NCBI GenBank assembly: GCA_027422505.1
Contig: JAPQWV010001623.1
Span: forward strand, 1 to 64,000
Length of the DNA: 64,000 bases
Direction of reading: 5' to 3'
DNA from: Craterostigma plantagineum
Lineage: Eukaryota; Streptophyta; Magnoliopsida; Lamiales; Linderniaceae
The notes under the pieces are model-generated. The model searched no databases. It was not told the origin of the DNA and saw only the letters and a program-made list of their open reading frames with translations. Each line of letters begins with the position of its first letter. The first letter of the stretch is position 1. Shown in pieces: positions 30,592 through 41,534 of this stretch. A program made the position numbers and the translations under genes.

Positions 30592-31098
30592 AATTACGGC
30601 GTACCTTGCCATGCGCGCGTGGTGCCGAGTCTAGCCTAGGGCCCTGATATGTGATGAGACGTGTGATAGGTCGAGCGTGCATATTTCATGTGTGAGGACA
30701 TGGGATTGGGTTGAGTGCACGCACGCATATGCATTGCATGTTTTTACTACCACCTACTGGGCGTTTTGGCTCAGGGTTTTATTTTATAGGTGAGACTGCG
30801 CCCGACACCGATGGGTGTCAGGGTTCGCTGTAGGCGGGCTGGCGGCGGTGACTCCACGGGCTTTTGAGGGCGGAGCGGTACATGGGACGCGACCTGTGGA
30901 GAGGCGTAGTTTAGTTTAGTCGGGATAGATTTTGGGGCTTCGGCCCGGTGTGTAGATATGACGCTTTTTGTAAAACCCGACTTTTGATATATATATAATG
31001 TAAATTATTTTATTAAAAGTTTTCAATAAATCGGGTCCTCCGCGACTCCTGTTGCGGAAATCCGCCAATTATTCAAATTAGGAAGTAGGGTCGCGACA
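30592..31098 (+). mobile_element. Chromovirus LTR 3'-half fragment
   Basis: It matches about 14771-15277 of the chromovirus LTR with visible divergence and ends GGTCGCGACA (the intact ends read GGTCGCCACA). No primer site or internal sequence follows. It is a truncated LTR of the same or a sister family. Confidence 0.85.
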
Positions 31099-33328
31099 TT
31101 ATGCATTCTTACGCTTATTCACATTTGAATCATATCTAACTAACTGTTGGGATTCTCAAAATTTCATGTTAAATCAGGAATTTCTTTGGAGCAGTCGTAC
31201 AGTCTTGGAATGCATAATATCGTCATTTTCAGTGTTGTGGCACTCTGAGTTTGACACACGATGCGTGATTATTACTTAGAATTGTGGAGCCGATGAGCAC
31301 AACGTGTTATTCATGGGTGGCAATCTCTTAGATCGAAACTTGCAGCTTGAAGGTAAACAAATCATCTAACAACTGACGATCTTCTCTGTGGCATGTGGGG
31401 TAAAGTTAGATGCTCAGATTTTTTGATTTTATTATAGTCTATAAATAGTCTTACATCATTAACATTACTAAGAGTCTTACTAATAGAAAATTAAAGAGTC
31501 TGCAATTTCAGTTGTGTCTTTATCATAGCATGTGTAGTTGCTCCAGATGATCATTGTCCCGAAGTATGTGATTTCTTTGCTACGTATTTGAGTATTAGGT
31601 CATTAATATCTTTGTATATGTGTCACATGTTTGAGGACAAACTGAAGTCATATTCATGCAAAAGATGTCTAAGCCACACAAGAAATGTACGCCCCATTCT
31701 CAAGATTTGTTGCTGCTGCGGTTTCATAGTTTATGTTTTTTATTCCTCTAAAAGTATGTTGCAGGTCCTGTTGAATTTTCTTTCCCTAGAATGACATCGC
31801 TGCCCTCTATCTTGCAATATTCAGTTCTTCCTCACGCGAATGATGGAAGAACGGGGCTATTGCGAGTCTACGGTGTTGTTATAAGGGAAGTAATGAATAC
31901 TGAATGAGGAGAAGAAGGTTTGTTTACTACTTGCATGACGTAGTTTTTGCATGTTTTTTTTTTATTTTCTGTTTTGCAGGTAGCTTTGCCATGGGTTATG
32001 TAGGTTTATGTTATTTTATGCTCCTCAATGCTATGTAAAAAGATATGTGATTATTTCTAGAGTTATTATTCACTGCATCAATATATTGTATTTCAGAAAT
32101 TATGCGATTTATGCACTACTGAGATTTTGCAAGACTGATGTTTGCACTACCAAAATTTTGCACGACCGATGTTTGCACTACTCAAACGACATAAGTGATT
32201 TTCCGAATTTAAATGTTAAACATAATTGTCGAAAAACATACCAAAACCGCAATAAAAATCATTGATTCCCATTAAAACGTGTATACTAACCATAATCAGA
32301 AATTTAATAACATATCTTTTTACAAAACATTGAGGAGACGTGTTAAGATCATAATCTATATTGAGTTCAGGACATATTAAACGATTTAATTACACTACTG
32401 TTAACAAGTGTGTCAAATAGAATAATTAACATCATCCAAAAATAAATCAAACTATATTTAACTTAAGTCAAATAGAAACAATTTACTTATACTAAAACTC
32501 TGTACTGTATTATGCAAAAGAACACTACAACAAGTTACTTACACTACTATTATCAGTAGTGCAATTGAAGTCATTACTTACATTACCGTTAGTAATAGGG
32601 CAATTTAGGTCATTACTTACACTATTGTTATCAGTAGTGCAATTTCAGGCATAACATTTGATTACACTACTGTCTAGGTATCAGTCGCAACTGCGAGATA
32701 TGACATACTTATGCGATTTACCCCAGTCAAAATCATCAGAACAAATACCAAAACATAAATGGTAATCATAAATCGAAATGAAAAAACGTGTAATTACATA
32801 AACCCGAAATCAATCAATCCACATTTTAACCTAATATTAAAGAGGGAAATTGGAGAGGAAAAGTGATAATAAACCACACTACAGTAAACGACGAAGGAAA
32901 GGGAAAACAAATTTCAGCAACGCACCAATGAATCCAACAACGAAGCAGGTACGGAATTCCTAAGATGACCCATGCAGCGCTGTTCAATACGATACTTTTC
33001 ATATTTCTGAATAAAGTTCCCAAATATAAGTGCTTGAAATTGAACTGCCCATGTCTTTTCTTCCTGTGTTGTCATTCTGTTTTGCAATTATATGTTACTT
33101 TGTTTGTTATACTATGCTGGTAGCAAGAAATTCACTATTACGTATGAGAAGTTCGTGTCGTTACTGTAACACAGTCAACATTTTTATATTGGTGCACCTG
33201 TTACTGCGTGGCACTTTTGAACTGTTGATTACTTCCTGAGTAGTGCGATCTGAGTCAGTAATTTTCTAACAAATAAATTCGCGCTGCATAACTGTAGATT
33301 GTATGCTTCAAAAAATCACTCTAAATGA
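31099..33328. other. Unassigned AT-rich region with TGCACTACTG-like words
   Basis: No recognisable gene. Small open frames occur (31588-31794 with a Cys-rich SYSCKRCL...KICCCCG; 32008-32265; 33030-33239), none supported. TGCACTACTG or its complement and near matches occur at 32112, 32143, 32174, 32391, 32554, 32632 and 32663. A 70-80-bp block (ACTTACACTA...CAGTAGTGCAATT) repeats at about 32537 and 32615. Confidence 0.5.
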
Positions 33329-34064
33329 AATTTATTTTGCATAACACTTAGGGCACAAATCTCTGAACAGGCTGTTGTTCCTTGCAAATTAAACCTCTGT
33401 GCTGACTATAAGTCCTTCAGCAATCTAATAATCAATCAGCTCAACGAAGAGGAACGACAACAGTTTCTCGAAAAATTGCCATTCGCCAAGTTGATAATTT
33501 CTGCGGAGCAATTCAATCTGTCCAACCAAATAATTTGGTTTTTGATGAAGTCACAGGTTGAGGTGGATGATTTTGAAGACCTATGGATGATAATAAAAAA
33601 CAAATTCAATACGGTTCTCGCAAATGGAATTTTCTATATTAACAGGGCTGAAATCTGGAATACCACCTACAAATAAATCCGAACCAGAATTTCCTGACAG
33701 AACACTTCCCTGGAAAAACGAAATCACACAGCAATCGATAAATTCTCTGATATGCCCGGCTCAGATTCAACTGGATGTAATCTAGAAAACTGAAGCTAGC
33801 CAACGTGTTATTCGTTGCAGGTGTACTGAAACAACAAACTACACGAAGATAGTACAGATAGAGAAAAACTTTCTTTATTTAGTGAGTGATTTAGACGCGT
33901 TTAACAGTTACCCATGGGGAACCATCGGATATAGAAAAGTGCTTTCATCGATGAAGAGAAATATTCTATCAAATAGGGAAACTGTCGCCAACAATGGAGG
34001 CAAAAGAACTTTGACGTTGAATGGATTTGCACCATGTAAGAACGTCACAATAGTGCATTATAAC
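33329..34064 (+). pseudogene. DUF1985-like domain pseudogene
   Basis: The open frame 33329-33676 gives DYKSFSNLIINQLNEEERQQ, then IIWFLMKSQVEVDDFEDLWM. After a shift in an A run near 33595 the next frame gives IRFSQMEFSILTGLKSG, then an in-frame TAG at 33783, then NFLYLVSDLDAFNSYPWG and LTLNGFAP. The pattern (EDLW, RF.  EF.ILTGL.SG, DLDAFN.YPWG, L.GF) resembles plant DUF1985, often found with Ulp1-like proteases in Mutator-type and other transposons. The sequence reaches GTAAGA at 34060, a possible intron donor. No Ulp1 peptidase was seen nearby. The family call is from memory of the pattern. Confidence 0.55.
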
Positions 34065-35640
34065 AGTGTACAACAGTCGTGCATTCGTATGCAAAATGTC
34101 ACGGCCGTACGTGAACATAATGCATGCTTATCTAATAATTTATTTGATGGCAGTGTGTAGACGGAAAGGAAGTCAAAAAATGTTTGACACTGACTTTAGG
34201 AGATTTCATCCATTCAGATATGTTTTTACAGGTTTTGACGTGTAATTGTAACATCTCATCGGAAACATTATATTGAACCAAATTTAAGAACATATTGATA
34301 GATTTATTTACTTTGCACGAAACGGTTTGTCTTATGAATGCATAGAATAACATAAAAAATCTATGAGAATACACTACCGATGAAGACTATAACGACTCTT
34401 ACAAAATTGTTCGCCCACTGCAATACATTAGAACATTATATTCGCACCACTGTCACACAAAAATGTAAACGATGACACGATTAATAAGAAAGATATCATT
34501 ACAAAAGTTGTATGAATTACTTAATCACACGAACTTTATTTCATCTAACACGTTAATATTGACCATATAACTTTCGATCATGATTACAAATTTTAAAAAT
34601 GAAAAATGAGAAGTAACAGTTATAAAAACCCTCCCACGGTATATTATTTTTTGCCATTTTGTTGTATAATTGATTAAGTATTTTCTACTACTATAATTTA
34701 TATTGATTTGCTCAAGTAGCTATAATTGCACTACAGACCATTAAAACTGTTGGCAGCTTATTCTCTCCATAAATATTCTTATTGTAAGATTGAACCAAAC
34801 TGCATTTGGATATTGCTAGACCATTATAAAAAACATAATAAATATTTAACATAATTGTTAATATAAAATATCAGATACTATGACAATTGAAATATTTTAC
34901 ATAACATTTTCCGATTTTTGTACATGGTTTCTTAAAGCGTAGATGGCAGTGGAGTACACATTCTGCGAAATAGAATTACATTATTTGTTCGTCATCACAA
35001 AATCCACAGGATCTTACCATCGCAGGTTGATGAATTTAGGAAGTATCTAAAAGCTTCTGTGTTTTTTCAGTGTTAGTGGCATTGACCTCCTCAGAATGGG
35101 GATTAGTAAACTTCTACTTTTGGTTTCTTTTTATGCTATATGACTGAAACATTCCTGCACAAGTATTTGAACGACCTCGATTCACCAAAAATATCTAACT
35201 TTGCACTACTGACAGAGATTTAAATATTTTAATATGTAAATGTTAACTTGGTGACTAAAAAAATTATTATGAATGATTCATAAATTTACGCATATACATA
35301 TAATTGAGATTTGTTTTACATTGTTCCATGCATAAATGAAAATTGTTTGCTTATTAAGTAAGACAAGCATTAATAATAAATGACAGAATAACATTGGAAA
35401 TATATCAATATACACTACTGATGAAGACTTACACGATTAAGTACTGATCAAGTAATTTCTATGACTGCAAGTTAGGTTGACTTTCTCAAGTTTCTAATGT
35501 TGCACTACCGATCATCATAGCATGTTGCCAGCTTATTCTTTCCATCAATACCCTTATTGAAAGAATGAACCTGTATTGGATATTGCAAGACGGTTATTGA
35601 AAACATAATCAATATTTACATATAGAAAAAAATTTAAAAA
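34065..35640. repeat. Two diverged direct repeats in AT-rich non-coding DNA
   Basis: Blocks near 34340-34860 and 35385-35640 share ACACTAC(C/T)GATGAAGACT, then GC(A/C)AGCTTATTCT, TCCAT.AATA and GGATATTGC.AGAC..TTAT in the same order, about 0.75-1.05 kb apart with internal length differences. No coding frame. TGCACTAC words occur at 34727, 35202, 35411 and 35501. Confidence 0.5.
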
Positions 35641-36546
35641 TGCGGGGCAATTTTGTTTTTCTGAGGCGGGTCTCGGGTCCGCTATAAATTAAATGGGCGG
35701 GTCGGTCCACTATAAAATAAATGCCTCAATCGCGGATCTCGGGTCTTTCCGATAACAATAGATCTAATAAACTAAAAAATCTTGATGTATCTTGAAAGGA
35801 ATCAGATAGACGTGGGATGAAGAAAGATGAACTTGAAGATGAGGCAATAGTCAACATTGTTTACCATGAAGTCTACAACAATTAGGTGAGAGATTGCTTA
35901 ACTGAAGGTATGTAATAAGAACATAATACTACTGTTGTATACTATTATAATGCACTACTGCGGCGTACAACTGTTTCAATAACAGTCATGCAATAGTTTC
36001 GTACAGTCGTGTAGTTTCTTGCGGGTGTAAAGAGTATGTAGTCTACAACAATTAGGTGAGAGATGCTTAACTAACGGTATGTAATAAGAACATAATGCAC
36101 TACTTATGTATACAGTTATAATGCACTACTACATCGTTCTTACTCCCGTTTCCTAAATTACATGATTGTTTCAATAACAGTCGTGCAATAGTTTTCGTAC
36201 AGTCGCAGTTTCTTGCGGGTGTAAAGAGTATGTATTGGAACATTTATTCTGATTTCTTTGTTTGAAGTTCTACAGAATTATGTTTCTAATTTCATAATCC
36301 ATAATAAACATTTATTTAGGGTTTGTCCTGTTTTTGCACGACTATTATTGAAGCAGTCGTGTAATTGGGCGGGTCTCGGGTTTACTAAAATAAGTGGGCG
36401 GGTCTCGGGTCTACTATAAAATAGATGGCCCGATCGCGGATCTTGGGTCTTTCCGCTAACAATAGATCTAACCAAAAAATCTCTTAAAAATAACCCCGTG
36501 CGTTATCTCTTAAAAATAACCCGTGCAACGCACGGGGTTAAACTAG
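35641..36546 (+). mobile_element. Helitron 3' end region
   Basis: The element ends CTAG at 36543-36546 followed by T, preceded by a hairpin ending 9 bases earlier, the classic Helitron terminus. Within the last 900 bp a ~130-bp block (GGGCGGGTCTCGGGT...GATCGCGGATCT.GGGTCTTTCCG) occurs at about 35665-35790 and 36366-36475, and a ~170-190-bp block (GTCTACAACAATTAGGTGAGAGAT...GTGTAAAGAGTATGTA) occurs at 35870 and 36041. No Rep/helicase gene is seen, so it is probably non-autonomous. The TC 5' end was not located, so the left limit given is only where the repeats begin. Confidence 0.7.
36494..36537 (+). other. Helitron terminal hairpin with two alternative 5' arms
   Basis: The 3' arm AACGCACGGGG (36527-36537) can pair with CCCCGTGCGTT at 36494-36504 (11 bp), while its GCACGGG part can instead pair with CCCGTGC at 36520-36526 across a 3-base loop. 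The short hairpin sits about 6 bases before CTAG. Confidence 0.75.
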
Positions 36547-36615
36547 TAATATCAATGAAAGAATAATTAAAATAATACAAGTGCAACAATTCAACAACAA
36601 TTGTAAGTTAATGGT

Positions 36616-36912
36616 GATTATTTCTCCAGTAATCGATGTGAATTCAGCGAAAATTTACTTATTGAGGGTTTGAAAATTTGTTCGGTATGTCAGCTCACTT
36701 ATGGTTCTCTCAACTAGTATGATTATTTCTCCATTAATAGATGTGAATCAAGCAAATTTATTTGAGGGTAAAGTTGTTCGGTTTCACTTATAGTTCTCTC
36801 AACTCGTCAGTAACTATTTCTCCATTAATCAATGTTAATCCAACGAAAATTTATTCTAAATTTGTATGAGGTTTGGAAATTTATTTGCTATGTTAGTTCC
36901 TCATACCCAGTT
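36616..36912 (+). repeat. Degenerate tandem repeat, three ~100-bp copies
   Basis: Copies start at 36616, 36721 and 36813, each with TATTTCTCC.(G/T)TAAT followed by AAATTTA and a GAGG part. They are strongly diverged in the third copy. No coding content. Confidence 0.7.
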
Positions 36913-36942
36913 ATGAAATATTACCATTGATGAATTTTTGCA

Positions 36943-37609
36943 GTGACATGTCCACCACCAACCGCTTGTGCTCTGTTAGTAAATGAAAATTCATTGGACA
37001 ATTTCATTAACTTTTTTTTTTGCACTTCTCTTTTTTTTTTTTCAGCTTGCGGACATCTCATTTGTTATGGGTGTAGCACATCTTATATGACCAAATATGC
37101 AACATAAGTGTCCCCTATGTAGTGTCATAGTAACGCACTTGCCCTTTCTTTGTCGAATGATCGTCTTTGTTGTTAACATACTGTATCCCAAATCTGAAAC
37201 AGCTTTAGGTGCTTTTTCATTTAAAAATTCATTGTATTATGGTCTGAATTAGTTTTATATTATTTGACTTGGTTGTTATTGACCCAACCTTAGAACAAGT
37301 AAACGAGTTGGAGGTGTTGGACAAGCTCTCCAATGTCTTAAAGTGTGATGCCTGCAAGAAACTCTTGTTTCAAATTGTTGTCAGCATGCGGGCACGGTCA
37401 GTATGTTTTACTTTACATAAGATATAATTGTCGCTCTTCTAAACACCAATCTGCCTTCTTGAAAACCTAAGATACTATATTTCTTCAATCTAGTTTATTG
37501 TTAGGAATGCATAAATGTGGAGGAGAAAATGGTGCTTTTAACTACCTGGCTTGTGATCATGTTTGCTAGAATTGCCAACATGTTGTGTGTATTCCCTCAC
37601 TCACTTATC
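36943..37609 (+). pseudogene. RING/Cys-rich protein gene remnant (right copy, more complete)
   Basis: A possible exon at 36943 (TCPPPTACAL) ends at GTAAAT; a T-rich intron-like tract ends TTTTTTCAG at 37044. The next exon reads ACGHLICYGCSTSYMTK and, after a frame change, KCPLCSVIV, together the second half of a RING finger (C-x-H-x2-C-x2-C ... C-P-x-C). The two further modules described for 1-417 follow (CDACKKLL...ACGHSQ; KCGG...ACDHVC). Stops and shifts are present. Copia sequence truncates it at about 37610. It may have been a protein with several RING-like modules. Confidence 0.45.
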
Positions 37610-37870
37610 AGGAAAGTCCTGCTGGAGAAGGGATTCCAGCGAAGTCCCTCTTCAGAATCAACGGGTAGAGTCGGTTCAGCAGCTGTACATAGGATTGGCC
37701 GCGTGATGAATCAAGTGGGTAGGACCTGAATTCTTCATCCGGATATGTGTAGCCTGTACAATGAAGGCCAATGAACGTTCGTGATAATTACGAATGGGTT
37801 ACTCTCAAACAAACTCGCTGGAATGAGCGCTTGGTGAAGAAGACGCTGAATGCGGCTGGAGGGGGGAATT
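37610..37870 (+). mobile_element. Copia internal 3' end fragment (right copy)
   Basis: Counterpart of 418-678. The polypurine tract reads GGAGGGGGGAAT here, one base different in length and composition from the left copy. Confidence 0.75.
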
Positions 37871-38432
37871 ATTGAGATCCAGCCGCCGCAAGAAGACAAA
37901 ACAATATAATAAAATAATATTATAATATTTTATTATAATATTATTTTATACATAATAAATTAATGAATGGCTCGTATTAAAAGGGCGACGCGGCATATTC
38001 CTTCCACTGATTTCGAGCGGTCCAGAAGAGCTGAAGACATCTATAAATAGGCTGAGGATTCTTCAGTATTATCATCCCATATAAAATAAGAAGTTTAGTA
38101 CGAGAGAAATAGTGAGAGGGAAACTTATTAGTGTCGAAAAGGGTGAGAGCGAGTTTAGTTTTACTGGGGTAGTTGGGAGTAGGTACAAATATATTACTCG
38201 GGTGGGTAAGGGGTCTCTAGTTTGGGTTTAAACATGAGCGTTAAATTTGTACAGTGTAATATTCTCAATATAGGAAGGTTGGTGCTCTCCGTGGAGGCAG
38301 GCGGTATTGGCCGAACACGTAAAAATCCCGTGTTCTCTATTGGTGTCATTTCGACTTTATATTGTCCATATACAATTGTCGCGGATCAAAATCAACCTTC
38401 CGCTGGGCCCGAAAAATTACCGCTCAACCCCA
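37871..38432 (+). mobile_element. Ty1-copia LTR (right copy)
   Basis: Counterpart of 679-1241, with a few substitutions (for example ACACGT for ACATGT near 38317). Confidence 0.8.
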
Positions 38433-38437
38433 ATAAG

Positions 38438-38449
38438 TGGTATCAGAGC
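38438..38449 (+). other. Copia primer binding site (right copy)
   Basis: TGGTATCAGAGC, as at 1247-1258. Confidence 0.9.
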
Positions 38450-38477
38450 CAAGCTTAATTGAATCTCTGGAAGGATA

Positions 38478-39776
38478 ATGGCGACGGAAAGCAATTTCAA
38501 AGTGCGACAATTTGATGGTACGGAGAGTTTCACTATGTGGTAGAGACGAGCGAAGGATATACTTGTTCAACAAGGCTTGGCTAAATCTTTGAAAGGGGAA
38601 ACGGCAAAGCCTGAGAAAATGACGAAAGAAGACTGGGAGGATTTGGGCTCAAGATGTGTCGGCACATTCGTACATTGCGGATAACATTATTGATAATGTT
38701 GTTAATGAGGATTCTGCACCAAACGTGTGGGTGAAGTTGGAGGAGCTGCATCTCGGGGAAAACTTAACCACAAAGTTAGATCTGAAGCAGGAGCTGTCCC
38801 GGCCGAAGATGGAGGAAGGTGGGAATCTCATGGATCACATTATCGTGTTCAACGGACTCGTGGATCAACTTGCAAAAGTTGATGTGAAGTTATCGTAAGA
38901 AAATTAAGGCCCTTTTACTTCTTACCTCACTTCCTGATTCTTATGATAATTTGGTCACAACCATCTTGTACGGAAAGATGACAGTGAAGATGGTGGATGT
39001 AGAGTCAACTCTTTTGGCGCATGAAAAGATTAGATGATCAAATTATGGGGATAGCCGAAATTCAACGTTGGCTATACACGGGGAGAATCATTGAGGAAGG
39101 TTCCACCCAGGGAATTTGGAGATAGCAGCAGGTCCAAATCAAAGAATGGAGGGAAGAGCATCGTGTGCTACAAGTGTGGTGAGCCGGGACACATCAAGAG
39201 GAATTGTCCGACTTGGAGGAAGGACAAGAACGGCGAGAAAGATTCCACAACCATGATAGCACAGGACACGGATGATGTTGTAGACGTTCTCACGGTCTAC
39301 AATGATGGTGCTTTTTCTCAGGATGAATAGATATTGATGAAAGAAAATATTTTGATACGTTCCAGAAGATACGAAGAGGTTCGGTTTCCATGGCTGATGG
39401 ATACCGTCATGTGGTTCGTGGTGTTGGAACTGTGAAGATCAAAATGACTGATGGAGCGGTGCGAGCTTTGGGTGGTGTGATATTTATCCCAAACTTATGG
39501 AAGAATTTAATATCCATGAGCCAGTTAGATTCGAAGGGCTATGAGGGTTCCATAGCAGGGGGAGTCTGTAAAACCACACATGGCGGAAAAGTCCTACTGA
39601 AGGGAGAAGAGCGTGGAGGTTTGTATCGTTTGGGCGGGAGTGTAGTGCAATATATTCTGACTTCGATGGGTTCACAAAAGTCGTGCGCGCATGGTGAAAA
39701 TGCAGACGATGGTGAGAAGGAAAGTCCTGCTGGAGAAGGGGTTGCATCGAAGTCCCTCTTCAGAATCGACGGGTAG
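38478..39776 (+). pseudogene. Ty1-copia gag and protease-flank pseudogene (right copy)
   Basis: It has the same stops and the same loss of the pol domains as 1287-2584. One extra G near 39383 (GGTTCGGTTTCC against GGTTCGTTTCC) lies upstream of the protease-flank frame 39390-39776. The zinc knuckle lies at about 39166-39211. Confidence 0.8.
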
Positions 39777-39978
39777 AGTCGTTTCGACAGCTGCACATAG
39801 GATTTGCCGCGTGATTAATCAAGTGGGTATGTCCTGAAGTCTAGATCCGGATATGTGTAGCTGGTACAAGGAAGGCCAATGAACGTTCCTGGTAATTACG
39901 AACGGGTTACTCTCAAACAGACTCGCTGGAATGAGCACTTGGTGAAGAAGACGCTGAATGCGGCTGGAGGGGGAGAAT

Positions 39979-40372
39979 TGTTGAGATCCAGCCGCCGCAA
40001 GAAGACAAAACAATATAATAAAATAATATTATAATATTATTTTATATATATAATAATTAATGAACGGTTCATATTAAAGGGCGACGCGGCGGATTCCTGT
40101 CCACCGGTTCGAGCGGTCCAGAAGAGCTGAAGACATCTATAAATTGGCTGAGGATTCTTCAGTTATTATCATCCCAAATAAGTTAGAAATCATTATGTAG
40201 GAGAGGTGGCCGAGCGGTTCAAGGCGTAGCATTGGAACTGCTATGTAGGCTTTTGTTTACCGAGGGTTCGAATCCCTCTCTTTTCGTACCTTAACTATAT
40301 ATAATAGACCTATTTTATTAACAACATAACAACAAATAGGTATCAGTTAGAGAGAAATAGTGAGAGGGAAAA
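39979..40372 (+). mobile_element. Copia 3' LTR, proximal part with plastid insert (right copy)
   Basis: Counterpart of 2787-3180, including the AGTTAG-flanked insert. The insertion therefore predates the duplication. Confidence 0.75.
40200..40286 (+). tRNA. trnS-GGA: Plastid-type tRNA-Ser (GGA), transferred copy (right)
   Basis: Identical to 3008-3094 by eye, with the same anticodon loop and wobble-rich acceptor stem. Confidence 0.85.
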
Positions 40373-40752
40373 CTCCTACCAACGGAATCAAAGCCCCAAC
40401 TTGAAGTCTTACCTGGTCAAAACAGAACCTCTTGAACCTCATGAACAACACCCTCAACCTGCTCACAAATGGAAGAGTGCGGCTCGCTCCCCGTCTTCCC
40501 AAGCTCATCCTCTCAAACCCGCTAACACCATAAAACGCTTGCTCCCAGTATACATTGAATAAATTGGAACATTCTCCTTCCATCCGGTGCTAACGAAGAA
40601 TCGAGAGGACTACCTCTCTAGTCTCTACTGACGTAGGGTATTTCGCTCTTGATTTCTTTTGTCTGATTTAACTTTCTTCGTTCAATTTAGACAGATCCTA
40701 TTGAAGAAATAAGGATGTGTTGTACTCTGATATTTCGGAAAGCATGGATGTG

Positions 40753-41050
40753 TTGGGGTTGAGCAGTAAGTTTTTGGGCTCAGCGGAAGGTTGATTTTGG
40801 ATTCGTGACAATTTTATATGGACAATATAAAGCCGAAATGACACCAATAGAGAACACGAGATTTTTACGTATTTCGGTCAATACCGCCTGTATCCACGGA
40901 GAGCACCAGCTTTACTATATTGAGAATATTACAGCGTACGAATTTAATGCTCGTGTTTAAACCCAAACTCGAGACTCCTTACCCACCCGGGTAATACATT
41001 TGTACCTACTCCCAACTACCCCAGTAAAGCTAAACTCGCTCTCACTCTTA
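40753..41050 (-). mobile_element. Inverted distal half of copia LTR (right copy)
   Basis: Counterpart of 3561-3858, with one visible substitution (CAGCGGAAGG here). Confidence 0.8.
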
Positions 41051-41054
41051 TTGA

Positions 41055-41339
41055 CCCAGAGAAATCAGGGAGCTGGCTTTGCTAAGAATGGAAAGGTACA
41101 AAAGCCGGGTGAAAGCAGCCTATGACTGTAGGATAAAACCCAGACGATTCCAGGTGGGAGATCTGGTCCTAAGGAGAGCGAATGCGCTCAAACCACTGAG
41201 AAAGGTGGACTCGACTTGGGAAGGCCCCTATCAAGTGGCCCGCATTCTGGGAGCAGGCGCTTATGAGCTAAAGGACAAGGATGGACGTGGACTACCTCGT
41301 CCCTGGAACGTCTCGAAGTTGAAGAAATACTATGCTTAG
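41055..41339 (+). pseudogene. Ty3-gypsy integrase C-terminal fragment (right copy)
   Basis: It carries the same truncated integrase tail as 3863-4147, ending KLKKYYA; no coding differences were seen. Confidence 0.75.
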
Positions 41340-41534
41340 TATGGCTGGAAAAAGTTGTATATAAATCAAACGAGGAGGTGTAATCTTTTTCCTTCGCCAA
41401 GGTTTTATCCCAAGGGGGTTTTACTTGGCAAGGTTTTAACGAGGCATCGTCCTTTGAATGAAAAAAGAAGTTTTCTTCAAAATCCATGTGCGACTCTCTT
41501 CCAGAATTGGGAATGGTGATACCAGGCTCTAGGT

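Noticed and set aside
31588..31794. Cys-rich 68-codon frame as a zinc-finger gene
   Set aside because: Cysteine spacing fits no finger well and the N-terminal part is low in information. Left as unassigned sequence.
31099..36546. Whole region as one Helitron with defined ends
   Set aside because: Only the 3' terminus is supported. I could not find a convincing TC 5' end or a Rep/helicase frame, so the element's length is left open.
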